Shown: positions 8,018 through 15,409, counted from the first letter of the stretch. The stretch is DNA of 24,092 nt from an uncultured Phascolarctobacterium sp. (GCA_937901335.1 CALCHC010000126.1:1-24092), one strand, 5' to 3'. Program-made: numbers and translations. The notes: generated by a model from the sequence alone, not told the origin.

Positions 8018-8589
8018 TCTTCTTGCTTCCTTTCGTCATCCAAAGAAACAACAATAAACTTAGCGCGGAAAACTTCCTCGTTATTATTCTTAATTCTTAC
8101 GCAGATAAAGTATTTATCATCGCGACGATTAGTTACCTCTGCTTTTGCCACAAGGTTTGCACCAGAATACACAGGCAACTTATATTTTACGTTAGCTACA
8201 CCAGTGAGCGCAGTATGAGCATCTACCACCGCAAGTGCAAGGGTATCTGCCATTGCGAACATATAATGTCCACGAGCAACTCCGTTCTTTTCCATAACCA
8301 TGTCCGGTGTTATCTTTAAGGTAGAAATACCAATCTTATTTAATTCTAAATCAATGAGCTCGCCTACGATATCCTTCTTGTCGATGGCACGCAATTTAGA
8401 TTGTGCGCCTTCTGCCATATCACGGGTACGCTCGCGAAGCTCAGGTATGCCCAGCGCCACACGATCCAGGCGAATGGTCTGAACACTAACCTTTAAGGTT
8501 TTTGCCAACTGCTCATCTGTCATAAACGGATTGTTATGCAGAATGTGTTGCAGTTTTTCATGGCGTATTAACTTTCTTGTAGAATTCAT
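8014..8589 (-). CDS. fapR: Fatty-acid and phospholipid biosynthesis repressor FapR
   Basis: A transcriptional repressor released by malonyl-CoA. The 191-residue protein has an N-terminal DeoR-like helix-turn-helix (LAKTLKVSVQTIRLDRVALGIPELRER, about residues 25-51), a linker helix, and a hot-dog effector domain ending VFRAKFIVVSL. I use ATG 8587-8589, with AGGTG 5 bases upstream. A longer reading frame to 8661 would run through the promoter and operator. It heads the fab operon, overlaps plsX by 4 bases, and very likely represses itself and the whole operon through the site at 8604-8620. Confidence 0.95.
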   Translation of the reverse strand: MNSTRKLIRHEKLQHILHNNPFMTDEQLAKTLKVSVQTIRLDRVALGIPELRERTRDMAEGAQSKLRAIDKKDIVGELIDLELNKIGISTLKITPDMVMEKNGVARGHYMFAMADTLALAVVDAHTALTGVANVKYKLPVYSGANLVAKAEVTNRRDDKYFICVRIKNNNEEVFRAKFIVVSLDDERKQEE

Positions 8590-8603
8590 TGTTTCACCTG
8601 CTT

Positions 8604-8620
8604 TTAGTACCAGCTCATAA
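8604..8620 (-). promoter_or_regulatory. FapR operator
   Basis: TTAGTACCAGCTCATAA matches the known FapR palindrome TTAGTACCTGGTACTAA at about 13 of 17 positions, with one half-site (TTAGTACC) perfect. It lies about 5-20 bases downstream of the predicted transcription start and upstream of the fapR ribosome site, where a bound repressor would block transcription. Confidence 0.85.
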
Positions 8621-8631
8621 TATCTGAATGT

Positions 8632-8661
8632 ATTATAAGGGTATAACATCATTTTTGACAA
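8632..8661 (-). promoter_or_regulatory. Promoter of the fapR-fab-rnc operon
   Basis: On the minus strand TTGTCA (8656-8661) and TATAAT (8632-8637) are 18 bases apart, a strong sigma-A promoter. The expected start is near 8625, immediately upstream of the FapR operator. Confidence 0.85.
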
Positions 8662-8696
8662 GAGGGAACTTTAAATTTTTGATTAATTTTTGACAC

Positions 8697-8728
8697 AAAA
8701 AAGCTCCTGTTCTTTCGAACAGGAGCTT
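8697..8728 (-). terminator. Rho-independent terminator of purH
   Basis: A perfect 12-bp stem AAGCTCCTGTTC / GAACAGGAGCTT with loop TTTC, followed on the minus strand by TTTTTTGTGTC. It lies 9 bases after the purH stop and upstream of the fapR promoter. Confidence 0.93.
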
Positions 8729-8737
8729 TTAAAAATC

Positions 8738-9913
8738 TTAGTGGTGGAACAAACGGAGACCGGTGAATGCCATTGCGATGTTATATTTGTCGCAAGTTTC
8801 GATAACATTATCATCACGAATGGAGCCGCCAGCTTGAGCGATGAATTCAACGCCGCTACGATGAGCGCGTTCAATGTTGTCGCCGAAGGGGAAGAATGCG
8901 TCGGAGCCAAGAGCTACGCCGTTCAATTCTTTCAGCCAAGCTTTCTTTTCTTCGCGGGTAAGGGGTTCCGGTTTTTCAGTGAAGAAGTTTTCCCAAACGC
9001 CATCCGCCAAAACATCTTCGTAGTCATCAGAGATATAAACGTCGATGGTGTTGTCGCGGTCCGGACGGCGGATGTTTTCTTTGAAGGGAAGTGCCAAAAC
9101 TTTCGGGTTTTGACGCAACCACCAAATGTCAGCTTTGTTACCAGCAAGACGAGTGCAGTGTACACGAGATTGTTGGCCTGCACCGATACCGATTGCTTGA
9201 CCGTCTTTAACGTAGCAAACGGAGTTAGATTGGGTATATTTCAAAGTAATCAAAGCAATCAGCAAATCGCGAGCTGCTGCTTCGGGGATTTCTTTATTAA
9301 CAGTGGGACGGTTAACGAGCATATCAGTGGTGATTTTAGCTTCGTTACGGTCTTGTTCAAAAGTAATACCAAATACGTCTTTAGTTTCGCTGAGTTCAGG
9401 AACGTAGTCAGGATCAATTTTGATTACATTGTAAGTACCGTTACGTTTAGTTTTGAGGATTGCCATAGCTTCTTCAGTGTAACCGGGAGCGATTACGCCG
9501 TCAGATACTTCACGAGCGAGCATGGTAGCAGTTTCTTTATCGCAAATGTCGGACAAAGCAACGAAGTCACCATAGGAGCTCATACGGTCAGCGCCACGAG
9601 CACGAGCATAAGCAGTTGCCAACGGAGAAAGTTCCAAATCGTCAACATAGTAGATTTTTTTCAAGGTGTCGCTCATAGGCATAGCTACTGCTGCACCAGC
9701 AGGGCTAACGTGTTTGAAGGAAGCAGCTGCGGGCAAACCGGTAGCTTCTTTCAATTCTTTAACTAATTGCCAGCTATTGAAAGCATCCAAGAAGTTGATG
9801 AAGCCGGGACGACCGTTCAAAACTTCGATGGGCAGTTCTTTGTCATTTTTCATATAAATGCGAGCTTTAGCTTGGTTGGGGTTGCAACCATATTTCAATG
9901 CTAATTCTTTCAC
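8738..9913 (-). CDS. purH: AICAR formyltransferase, stand-alone (PurH C-terminal domain family)
   Basis: Formylates AICAR with 10-formyl-THF in the next-to-last step of purine synthesis. The 391-residue protein contains only the transformylase part: CNPNQAKARIY (10-20), the catalytic K67-H68 in SFKHVSPAGAA, QSRVHCTRLAGNKA, FFPFGDNIERA and AGGSIRDDNVIE. The roughly 200-residue IMP cyclohydrolase domain present in bifunctional PurH (about 510 residues) is missing, so IMP cyclisation must be done by another protein not in this window. The start is GTG with GGGAGG 8 bases upstream. A ZTP riboswitch controls it, which fits since AICAR (ZMP) is its substrate. Confidence 0.94.
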   Translation of the reverse strand: MKELALKYGCNPNQAKARIYMKNDKELPIEVLNGRPGFINFLDAFNSWQLVKELKEATGLPAAASFKHVSPAGAAVAMPMSDTLKKIYYVDDLELSPLATAYARARGADRMSSYGDFVALSDICDKETATMLAREVSDGVIAPGYTEEAMAILKTKRNGTYNVIKIDPDYVPELSETKDVFGITFEQDRNEAKITTDMLVNRPTVNKEIPEAAARDLLIALITLKYTQSNSVCYVKDGQAIGIGAGQQSRVHCTRLAGNKADIWWLRQNPKVLALPFKENIRRPDRDNTIDVYISDDYEDVLADGVWENFFTEKPEPLTREEKKAWLKELNGVALGSDAFFPFGDNIERAHRSGVEFIAQAGGSIRDDNVIETCDKYNIAMAFTGLRLFHH

Positions 9914-9934
9914 TGTACAAACCTCCCTTAAATT

Positions 9935-9976
9935 AAAAAAACCGACACGAATCTGGCTTCTTGCCCAGACGGTCGG
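9935..9976 (-). terminator. Riboswitch expression-platform terminator
   Basis: CCGAC..TCTGG (minus strand, 9965-9976) pairs with CCAGA..GTCGG (9942-9956), followed by TTTTTTT (A-run at 9935-9941). It overlaps the conserved 3' half of the ZTP aptamer, so ligand binding and termination exclude each other. Confidence 0.85.
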
Positions 9977-10029
9977 CGATACCGGTCATACTCCCATGTG
10001 GTATTCCACTTTCCGTCAGTTATATGACC
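9935..10029 (-). ncRNA. ZTP (pfl) riboswitch upstream of purH
   Basis: The minus-strand leader fits the ZTP riboswitch. P1 is formed by GGTCATA (10023-10029) and TATGACC (9984-9990). Inside it lies AACTGACGGAAAGTGG with a GTGG/CCAC hairpin (9998-10009) and CATGGGAG. The conserved 3' element CCGACCGTCTGGGCA pairs into P3. The P3 5' strand can alternatively form the terminator at 9935-9976. When ZTP or ZMP accumulates, the aptamer should prevent that terminator and switch purH on. Confidence 0.93.
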
Positions 10030-10040
10030 TACTATAGAAA

Positions 10041-10069
10041 ATTATAAAATCTGCTTATATTTTTGTCAA
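10041..10069 (-). promoter_or_regulatory. Promoter of purH
   Basis: A perfect consensus promoter: TTGACA (10064-10069), 17-base spacer, TATAAT (10041-10046). The start of transcription would fall just upstream of the ZTP aptamer. Its -35 box overlaps that of the divergent promoter for the radical SAM gene. Confidence 0.9.
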
Positions 10070-10091
10070 CCGCTTTACCATATGCTACAAT
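10063..10091 (+). promoter_or_regulatory. Promoter of the PflX-like radical SAM gene
   Basis: TTGTCA (10063-10068), 17-base spacer, TACAAT (10086-10091). The -35 hexamer shares five bases with the purH -35 box on the other strand. The leader to the start codon is about 30 bases. Confidence 0.75.
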
Positions 10092-10125
10092 CTAAATAAG
10101 CCTAAATTTCAAGGAGATGATTACT

Positions 10126-11028
10126 TTGACTTACTGTTATGTTTGCCCCCATCGTTGTGGCGTAGATAGACCTGAAAATATGAACGATACTTCTTACGAT
10201 AAATACTTTGGTAGCTGTGGCTGCGGTATGCTCCCTATCGTAGCAAGAGCCGGCCTGCACATGTGGGAAGAACCTTGCATTAGCGGAACAAAAGGCAGCG
10301 GCACTGTCTTCTTTAGCGGTTGCAACTTGCATTGCGTCTTCTGCCAAAACTTTGATATTAGCTGCAAAGGTTTTGGTAAGGAAATTTCCATTGAACGCTT
10401 GCAAGAAATTTACCAAGAACTTATCGCTCAAGGCGCGCACAATATTAATTTGGTAACCCCCACCCATTTTGCAGAAGCTGTTATTAAAAGCTTACCGGAA
10501 AAATTAAGCGTTCCTGTAGTTTACAACACTAGCGGTTTTGAATCCCAAGACACCTTGCGCAAATTAAATGGCAAGGTACAAATTTACTTGCCCGATTTGA
10601 AATACTCTGATGATAAACTTGCCATCAAGTACAGCAATGCGCCCTACTACTTCCGTATTGCAACAGATGCCATCAAAGAAATGTACCGCCAAGTTGGCGA
10701 TTACAAGATTAGCGACGATGGCATTATGGAAAGTGGTGTAATCATCCGCCATTTGATTATGCCCGGTTATTTGGAAAACAGTAAGAAAGTTATTGATTGG
10801 GTTGCTCAAAACTTTAAACCAGGTCAAGTTATGTTCAGCCTTATGCACCAATACGTACCCTGCGGTCGTGCGGCAGAGTTCCCCGAAATCAACCGTAAGG
10901 TTACTGCAGAAGAATACGCAGAAATTGAACAATATTTAATGGATAGCGGTATTGAAGACGGCTTCGTCCAAGAGGAAGAAGCTGCTTGCACTGAATTCAT
11001 ACCTTGTTTTGATGGAACAGGCGTATAA
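10126..11028 (+). CDS. PflX-like radical SAM protein (COG1313 family), function unknown
   Basis: A 300-residue radical SAM enzyme related to pyruvate formate-lyase activases. The 4Fe-4S motif is C66-x3-C70-x2-C73 in SGCNLHCVFCQNFDIS. The N-terminus carries further cysteines (C4, C7, C11, C31, C33, C51) in CYVCPHRCG and SCGCG, and the conserved HMWEEPCISG precedes the radical SAM core. This fits COG1313 (named PflX), whose substrate I do not know. I choose TTG 10126-10128 as start because AAGGAG (10111-10116) is 9 bases upstream; an ATG at 10117 directly abuts that ribosome site. It stands alone between a promoter and a terminator. No glycyl-radical enzyme gene is adjacent. Confidence 0.88.
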   Translation: MTYCYVCPHRCGVDRPENMNDTSYDKYFGSCGCGMLPIVARAGLHMWEEPCISGTKGSGTVFFSGCNLHCVFCQNFDISCKGFGKEISIERLQEIYQELIAQGAHNINLVTPTHFAEAVIKSLPEKLSVPVVYNTSGFESQDTLRKLNGKVQIYLPDLKYSDDKLAIKYSNAPYYFRIATDAIKEMYRQVGDYKISDDGIMESGVIIRHLIMPGYLENSKKVIDWVAQNFKPGQVMFSLMHQYVPCGRAAEFPEINRKVTAEEYAEIEQYLMDSGIEDGFVQEEEAACTEFIPCFDGTGV

Positions 11029-11072
11029 AAAATTAAGGAAGCATTGCCTTTGCAATGCTTCCTTTTATTTTT
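11026..11072. terminator. Bidirectional terminator between convergent genes
   Basis: A perfect 13-bp stem AAGGAAGCATTGC / GCAATGCTTCCTT (11035-11064) with loop CTTT. It is followed by TTTTATTTTT on the plus strand and by TTAATTTTTTATA on the minus strand, so it can end both the radical SAM gene and the amidohydrolase gene. Confidence 0.93.
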
Positions 11073-11080
11073 AGAAGTCA

Positions 11081-12313
11081 TTATTCATTTGCTTCACTTT
11101 CAAGTAACTTCGCCAGCACTTCTACCGCACGGCAAATATCTTCCAATTTTGCAAACTCTGCCGGATTATGGCTAATACCTTCCTTGCAGGGAATGAAAAT
11201 CATTGTAGTAGGAGCAAGCTTTGCCATATGCATAGCATCGTGCCCCGCACCACTATTCATGTGCAAATAGTCAATGCCTTCCGCCTCGCAGATAGCTTCT
11301 GCTTTTTTCGCCAGTTCTTCGCTTAATGCAACAGGCTTATCCGCAGTGAGCATCTCAAATTCGATGGCAACGCCGTCATTTTCCGCAACAGCATTTGCTT
11401 CTGCCTTGATTGCTTCCAAAGTGCGAGCAATGCTTTCATTATTTACACCACGCACGTCAACCCACAAGGTTACGCCGCCAGGCACAACGTTAATGGAGCT
11501 AGGCTCTACATCTACAACGCCGACAGTACCAACAGTGCCGTTGTCTTTTTCCGCAGTTGCAGCAGCTTCTACCGCAAGAATGAGCTTCGCACCGCTAACA
11601 AGCGCGTCTTTACGGAAACCCATAGGCGTTGCGCCGGAATGGTCTGCCATACCTTTAATATGAATCTTAAAACGAGTAGGCGCAGCAATATTATGAACAA
11701 TACCAACTTGCTTACCGGTTTCTTCTAAAACTTTGCCTTGTTCAATGTGGATTTCGCTAAAACTTTTATAAGTATTAGGTGCAACAATTGCTTCCTTATA
11801 GTTAGCAGGATTGCAGCCCCAATTTGCCAAAGCTTCTACATAGCTAAGCTCACCTTTTTTCGCAGCCTTAGAAAAGCTTTCAGGTGTACCGTTACCGGTC
11901 ATCAGCTTACTACCAATGGTTGCAAAACCAAAGCGACTGCTTTCTTCCGCACGGAAGATAATAACTTCCACGCTGCGTTTCAGTTTAGCATCTTTCAGCA
12001 TATAAAGTGCTTCCAACGCACCAACTACACCACACATACCATCATAGATACCACCGTGGATTACGGTGTCAAGGTGGGAACCAGTAGCAACTGCAGGTAA
12101 AGAATCATCCTCGCCCACGCGACGCAGGAACACATTACCTACAGCATCTTCACGCACTTGCAATTTTAAATCAGCAACTTTTTCTAAAAGCCAGTTTTGC
12201 GCAGCTCTATCTTCATCGCTATACGCCAAACGTGTCACACCTTGGTCAGTCTTCCCAAACTCACCCAATCCCATCAACAAATCATTTACTCTATCTTTAT
12301 TAACAGCTAACAT
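11081..12313 (-). CDS. M20-family amidohydrolase (hydantoinase/N-carbamoyl-amino-acid hydrolase/allantoate amidohydrolase type)
   Basis: A 410-residue zinc-dependent hydrolase that should cleave a carbamoyl or ureido C-N bond. Metal ligands visible from the family are H80 (GSHLDT), D91 (YDG), E124 (RAEESSRF), H189 (EIHIEQG) and H382 (GISHNPAEF). The lid domain contains KGMADHSGATPM. There is no signal peptide. The ATG follows the hydG stop by 9 bases, and its AAGGAG overlaps that stop (TAAGGAG), so the two are co-transcribed and probably coupled. The precise substrate cannot be told from sequence: N-carbamoyl amino acids, allantoate, ureidoglycine and beta-ureidopropionate are all possible. 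It ends at the shared terminator. Confidence 0.88.
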   Translation of the reverse strand: MLAVNKDRVNDLLMGLGEFGKTDQGVTRLAYSDEDRAAQNWLLEKVADLKLQVREDAVGNVFLRRVGEDDSLPAVATGSHLDTVIHGGIYDGMCGVVGALEALYMLKDAKLKRSVEVIIFRAEESSRFGFATIGSKLMTGNGTPESFSKAAKKGELSYVEALANWGCNPANYKEAIVAPNTYKSFSEIHIEQGKVLEETGKQVGIVHNIAAPTRFKIHIKGMADHSGATPMGFRKDALVSGAKLILAVEAAATAEKDNGTVGTVGVVDVEPSSINVVPGGVTLWVDVRGVNNESIARTLEAIKAEANAVAENDGVAIEFEMLTADKPVALSEELAKKAEAICEAEGIDYLHMNSGAGHDAMHMAKLAPTTMIFIPCKEGISHNPAEFAKLEDICRAVEVLAKLLESEANE

Positions 12314-12322
12314 ATATGCTCC

Positions 12323-13738
12323 TTAGAATCTAAAGTCACGGATGCCTTCTTCAATCTTCTTCAAATGGTCTGCGCAAATTTCGCGTACATTTTCTTTAGG
12401 AATATTGTTCAGTTCTGCTTCAATAAGTGCTTCGCCAATTGCCTTGGTTTCAGCAGAAGCATAGTCCATCAAATATTCTTTCAAGGTCATTAACGCATTG
12501 GGATGGCAACAGTTTTGAATTTGCTTAGATTTGCACAATTCCATAAATCTATCGCCAGTACGACCTGCACGATAACAAGCAGTGCAGAAGGACGGAATAT
12601 AACCTAAATCCATCAACCAATGTACTACTTCATCTAAAGTACGTTGGTCAGAAACGTCAAATTGTTCAGTATCAGTGGGACGTTCTTCTTCAGTATAACC
12701 ACCAACGGAAGTTCTGGAACCACCGCTAATTTGAGAAATACCAAGTTTCAAAACTTTTTCGCGTACTTCTTGGCTTTCACGAGTAGAAACAATCATACCG
12801 GTATAAGGCACTGCAATGCGAATCAACGCAACAAGTTTTGCAAAGGTTTCGTCATCAATACCGTTAGCAAAAGTAGAAGGATCAATATCATCAGCACGTT
12901 TAATGCGCGGTACGCTAATGGTGTGAGGGCCTACGCCAAACACTGCTTCCAAATGTTCCGCATGCATGAGAAGACCTGCAAATTCGTATTTATAACGTTC
13001 CAAACCAAAGAGTACGCCCAAACCTACGTCATCAATGCCACCTTCCATTGCTCTGTCCATTGCTTCGGTGTGGTAAGCATAGTTATGTTTCGGCCCAGTG
13101 GGATGCAGTTCTTCGTAGCTTTCTTTATGATAAGTTTCTTGGAACAAAATGTAAGTACCAATGCCTGCGTCTTTCAACTTACGATAGTTTTCTACAGTAG
13201 TTGCCGCAATATTTACGTTAACGCGACGGATAGCACCGTTCTTATGTTTAATGGAATAAATTGTTTTGATACATTCCAAAATATATTCGATGGGATTGTT
13301 TACCGGGTCTTCGCCAGCTTCCAAAGCCAAACGTTTATGACCCATATCTTGCAAAGCAATTACTTCCGCAGCAACTTCTTCTTGAGTAAGTTTTTTGCGA
13401 GCAATGTGCTTATTCTTCATATGGTAAGGACAATAAATGCAACCATTAATGCAATAGTTGGAAAGATACAAAGGTGCAAACATTACGATACGATTACCGT
13501 AAAAGTCCAATTTAATTTGTTCTGCAAGAGCATAAACTCTTTTGAGGATACCTTCATCTTCACACGCTAAAAGCACGGAAGCGTCACGGTAACCCAAGCC
13601 TTCACGTTTTTCTGCCTTTGCTAAAATTTCTTCGATAAGTTCAAGATTATTTTTGTTAGCTTCTGCGTATTCCAAAGTACGCAAAATCTCTTCGTGGCTG
13701 ATAAATTCTTCAGCCTTCATAGATTTAGGATTATACAT
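12323..13738 (-). CDS. hydG: [FeFe] hydrogenase H-cluster maturase HydG (radical SAM tyrosine lyase)
   Basis: Cleaves tyrosine to p-cresol and a dehydroglycine-derived fragment, making the CO and cyanide ligands of the hydrogenase H-cluster. The 471-residue protein has the radical SAM cluster C96-x3-C100-x2-C103 (SNYCINGCIYCPYH) and HydG sequences such as ARKKLTQEE, MGHKRLALEAGEDPVNNPIEYIL and TYHKESYEELHPTGPKHNYAYH. It also has the C-terminal C-x2-C-x22-C site that separates HydG from ThiH. I start at ATG 13736-13738 (MYNPKSMKAEEF), with AAAGGA about 9 bases upstream. Earlier TTG and ATG codons fall in or against the ribosome site. HydE, HydF and the hydrogenase are not in the window. Confidence 0.96.
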   Translation of the reverse strand: MYNPKSMKAEEFISHEEILRTLEYAEANKNNLELIEEILAKAEKREGLGYRDASVLLACEDEGILKRVYALAEQIKLDFYGNRIVMFAPLYLSNYCINGCIYCPYHMKNKHIARKKLTQEEVAAEVIALQDMGHKRLALEAGEDPVNNPIEYILECIKTIYSIKHKNGAIRRVNVNIAATTVENYRKLKDAGIGTYILFQETYHKESYEELHPTGPKHNYAYHTEAMDRAMEGGIDDVGLGVLFGLERYKYEFAGLLMHAEHLEAVFGVGPHTISVPRIKRADDIDPSTFANGIDDETFAKLVALIRIAVPYTGMIVSTRESQEVREKVLKLGISQISGGSRTSVGGYTEEERPTDTEQFDVSDQRTLDEVVHWLMDLGYIPSFCTACYRAGRTGDRFMELCKSKQIQNCCHPNALMTLKEYLMDYASAETKAIGEALIEAELNNIPKENVREICADHLKKIEEGIRDFRF

Positions 13739-13816
13739 ATTCTTCATTCCTTTCAAGTAAGCCTTGCTTCCTCGTTAAAGAGTGTTTAAAATTGCATGGT
13801 TAATTACTATTATCAT

Positions 13817-13825
13817 AGTATAACA
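13817..13825 (-). promoter_or_regulatory. Probable extended -10 promoter of hydG
   Basis: The minus strand reads TGTTATACT, an extended -10 box, about 79 bases before the hydG start. No convincing -35 box lies 16-18 bases further upstream, so this is less certain than the other promoters. Confidence 0.5.
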
Positions 13826-13870
13826 TAAAACGACGCCTTACATAGCAAAATTGGCAAATGCCTAAGATTT

Positions 13871-13900
13871 TTCACAATCGCCATTTAATTATGTTACAAT
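13871..13900 (+). promoter_or_regulatory. Promoter of the exonuclease gene
   Basis: TTCACA (13871-13876), 18-base spacer, TACAAT (13895-13900), about 36 bases before the start codon; divergent from hydG. Confidence 0.65.
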
Positions 13901-13936
13901 ATTTATAAACTACCCCTAAAAAACTTGGAGGTTCCC

Positions 13937-14554
13937 ATGGAATTTGTTGCAATAGATTTTGAAACAGCCAATCGCAATAGCGACAGCGCTTGCTCCATTG
14001 GCTTAGTCACTTTCAAAGATGGAAAGATTGTTGACGAATACTACAAGCTCATTCGTCCTAAAAATTTGTACTTTCATCCTGATAATATCAAGGTACACGG
14101 TCTCACTGAAGAAATGGTTGCCGATGAACCTACGCTACTTGAAATTTGGGAAGAAATTTTACCGCGCTTACAAGGCAAGCAAGTTGTAGCACACTTTGCC
14201 AAATTTGACATGGGCGTTTTAAAAGGCTCTCTTGCTTCTTGGAATATTCCACTGCCGGAATTTGACTTTATCTGCAACTGGATGCTTGCTAAAAAAGCAC
14301 TGCCCCATTTGGAAAGCTTCGGTTTAAAATCCGTTGCAGAAAGTGTTGGCTTTAAATTCCAACACCACCACGCCTTAGAAGATGCTCGCGCTTGCGCTAC
14401 CGCTGTTGCCCAAATTATGCAACAATGTGGAGCGCAGGACTTTGAACAGCTCGCCGGTCACTACAACCTTGAACTTGGCAGAATGTGGCGAGGCGGAGTA
14501 AGACAATGTACTGAAAAACCAGAAGACGAACCTGTAATGGAAAGCTTGTTTTAA
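13937..14554 (+). CDS. DnaQ-like (DEDDh) 3'-5' exonuclease
   Basis: A 205-residue single-domain exonuclease of the polymerase epsilon/DnaQ superfamily. The acidic residues that hold two metal ions are D7 and E9 in AIDFETAN, D91 in AHFAKFD, and D149 with H144 in HHHALEDARA. The fold is complete by about residue 165. The remaining 40 residues (LGRMWRGGVRQC and on) match nothing I recognise; no BRCT or helicase domain is fused. I use ATG 13937-13939 with TTGGAGG 5 bases upstream, not the TTG at 13925, which lies in the ribosome site. It is monocistronic. A role in nucleic-acid repair or turnover is likely, but the substrate is unknown. Confidence 0.9.
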   Translation: MEFVAIDFETANRNSDSACSIGLVTFKDGKIVDEYYKLIRPKNLYFHPDNIKVHGLTEEMVADEPTLLEIWEEILPRLQGKQVVAHFAKFDMGVLKGSLASWNIPLPEFDFICNWMLAKKALPHLESFGLKSVAESVGFKFQHHHALEDARACATAVAQIMQQCGAQDFEQLAGHYNLELGRMWRGGVRQCTEKPEDEPVMESLF

Positions 14555-14596
14555 CCAGCTACCTTCCCACAACTAAATAACATTATAAAAACAAAG

Positions 14597-14637
14597 AACT
14601 CCGTTCAAACTATCATCGTAGTTTGGACGGAGTTTTT
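14597..14637 (+). terminator. Terminator hairpin, copy 1 of a recurring element
   Basis: A 16-bp stem with one G-U pair (AACTCCGTTCAAACTA at 14597-14612 against TAGTTTGGACGGAGTT at 14619-14634), followed by TTTTT. It ends the exonuclease gene. The other strand also carries T-rich sequence and could end the HEPN gene. It resembles the hairpin at 15452-15497. Confidence 0.9.
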
Positions 14638-14656
14638 GATTTTCATTTGCTGCTTT

Positions 14657-15058
14657 TCATAAGACATCTTTAGAATCCAAATATTCTTTAGTCATTTCTA
14701 AAAACTTTTCAGCAGATTGCAACTGAAATTCAGCTTCTTCTTGACTTACTTCACACCAATCCCTATAATCACTTTCATTTCTCAAATCAAACGCATTGCC
14801 AATAATACGAGATGCCTCTACAGGAAAAAGTAGTGTCTTAATATACTCTTTTCTAAAATAACTAATGACAGCAGAATGTTTTTCAAAGTCTTTTTCTTCC
14901 AATGCGAGTACAGCTCTCATAGCATGAAAGATTGCGTAATACGCTCTATTGGACACCAAATTATAGTCTTTTATTCCCATAACATAACGAGCAGAATTCA
15001 CACATTGGACAGCCTTTTCATATCTATACTTAGACAAATCATTAGCTTGCTTTTCCAT
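14657..15058 (-). CDS. HEPN domain protein (COG1895/UPF0332 type), likely toxin of a MNT-HEPN pair
   Basis: A 133-residue all-helical protein of the HEPN superfamily. The family block SNRAYYAIFHAMRAVL spans about 36-51, with R38 and H45 spaced as R-x6-H, and LRNESDYRDW follows near the C-terminal third. It overlaps the upstream MNT gene by 17 bases, and such pairs form toxin-antitoxin modules in which HEPN is the RNase or toxin and MNT the antidote. Activity cannot be read from sequence, because COG1895 members keep the R-x-H motif less strictly than HepT. The start ATG lies inside the end of the MNT gene, with the purine-rich GGTAGAG upstream. The module sits between two related hairpins. 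Confidence 0.85.
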   Translation of the reverse strand: MEKQANDLSKYRYEKAVQCVNSARYVMGIKDYNLVSNRAYYAIFHAMRAVLALEEKDFEKHSAVISYFRKEYIKTLLFPVEASRIIGNAFDLRNESDYRDWCEVSQEEAEFQLQSAEKFLEMTKEYLDSKDVL

Positions 15059-15386
15059 ATAACTCTACCCCATCTCTAGCAACATTACGATAAAACAAAG
15101 TGTTAGTCATAGTATCATACTCTCGTTTATCACTAATAACTAAAGAAACTACTTCATCTTGCTCCAAACTAATATCACTAGCAAGATTTCTCATCTCTCT
15201 TTTAACTTCGCCAAGTTGCTCTTTCGGAACATCAACAACAACTAAGATGTCAATATCAGAACCAATATCACTATCACCACGAGCTTGTGAACCGAACAAT
15301 ATAATCTTTTCTACATTCTTAGATACGGACAGTATGGCTTCCACCGTACCGTCGGTAATAATTTTCAATTTATTTTTATCGCACAT
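15042..15386 (-). CDS. MNT-type nucleotidyltransferase, likely antitoxin of the HEPN pair
   Basis: A 114-residue minimal nucleotidyltransferase (COG1708-like). The core motif is G32-S33 in LFGSQARGD followed by D44-x-D46 in SDIDILV, both metal-binding aspartates intact. Known relatives (MntA) silence their HEPN partner by adding AMP residues to it; the same is inferred here. It is the first gene of the pair, has AGGTGAT before its ATG, and is driven by the consensus promoter at 15410-15439. Confidence 0.9.
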   Translation of the reverse strand: MCDKNKLKIITDGTVEAILSVSKNVEKIILFGSQARGDSDIGSDIDILVVVDVPKEQLGEVKREMRNLASDISLEQDEVVSLVISDKREYDTMTNTLFYRNVARDGVELYGKAS

Positions 15387-15409
15387 ACTATCACCTACTT
15401 TCTAAGTTC

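Noticed and set aside
8590..8661. N-terminal extension of FapR by 24 codons
   Set aside because: The extension contains the operator and promoter -10 box and has no ribosome site; the ATG at 8589 has one.
12323..13738. The radical SAM protein as thiamine enzyme ThiH
   Set aside because: The C-terminal C-x2-C-x22-C cluster site and near full-length match to HydG sequences decide for HydG; no thiamine genes are nearby.
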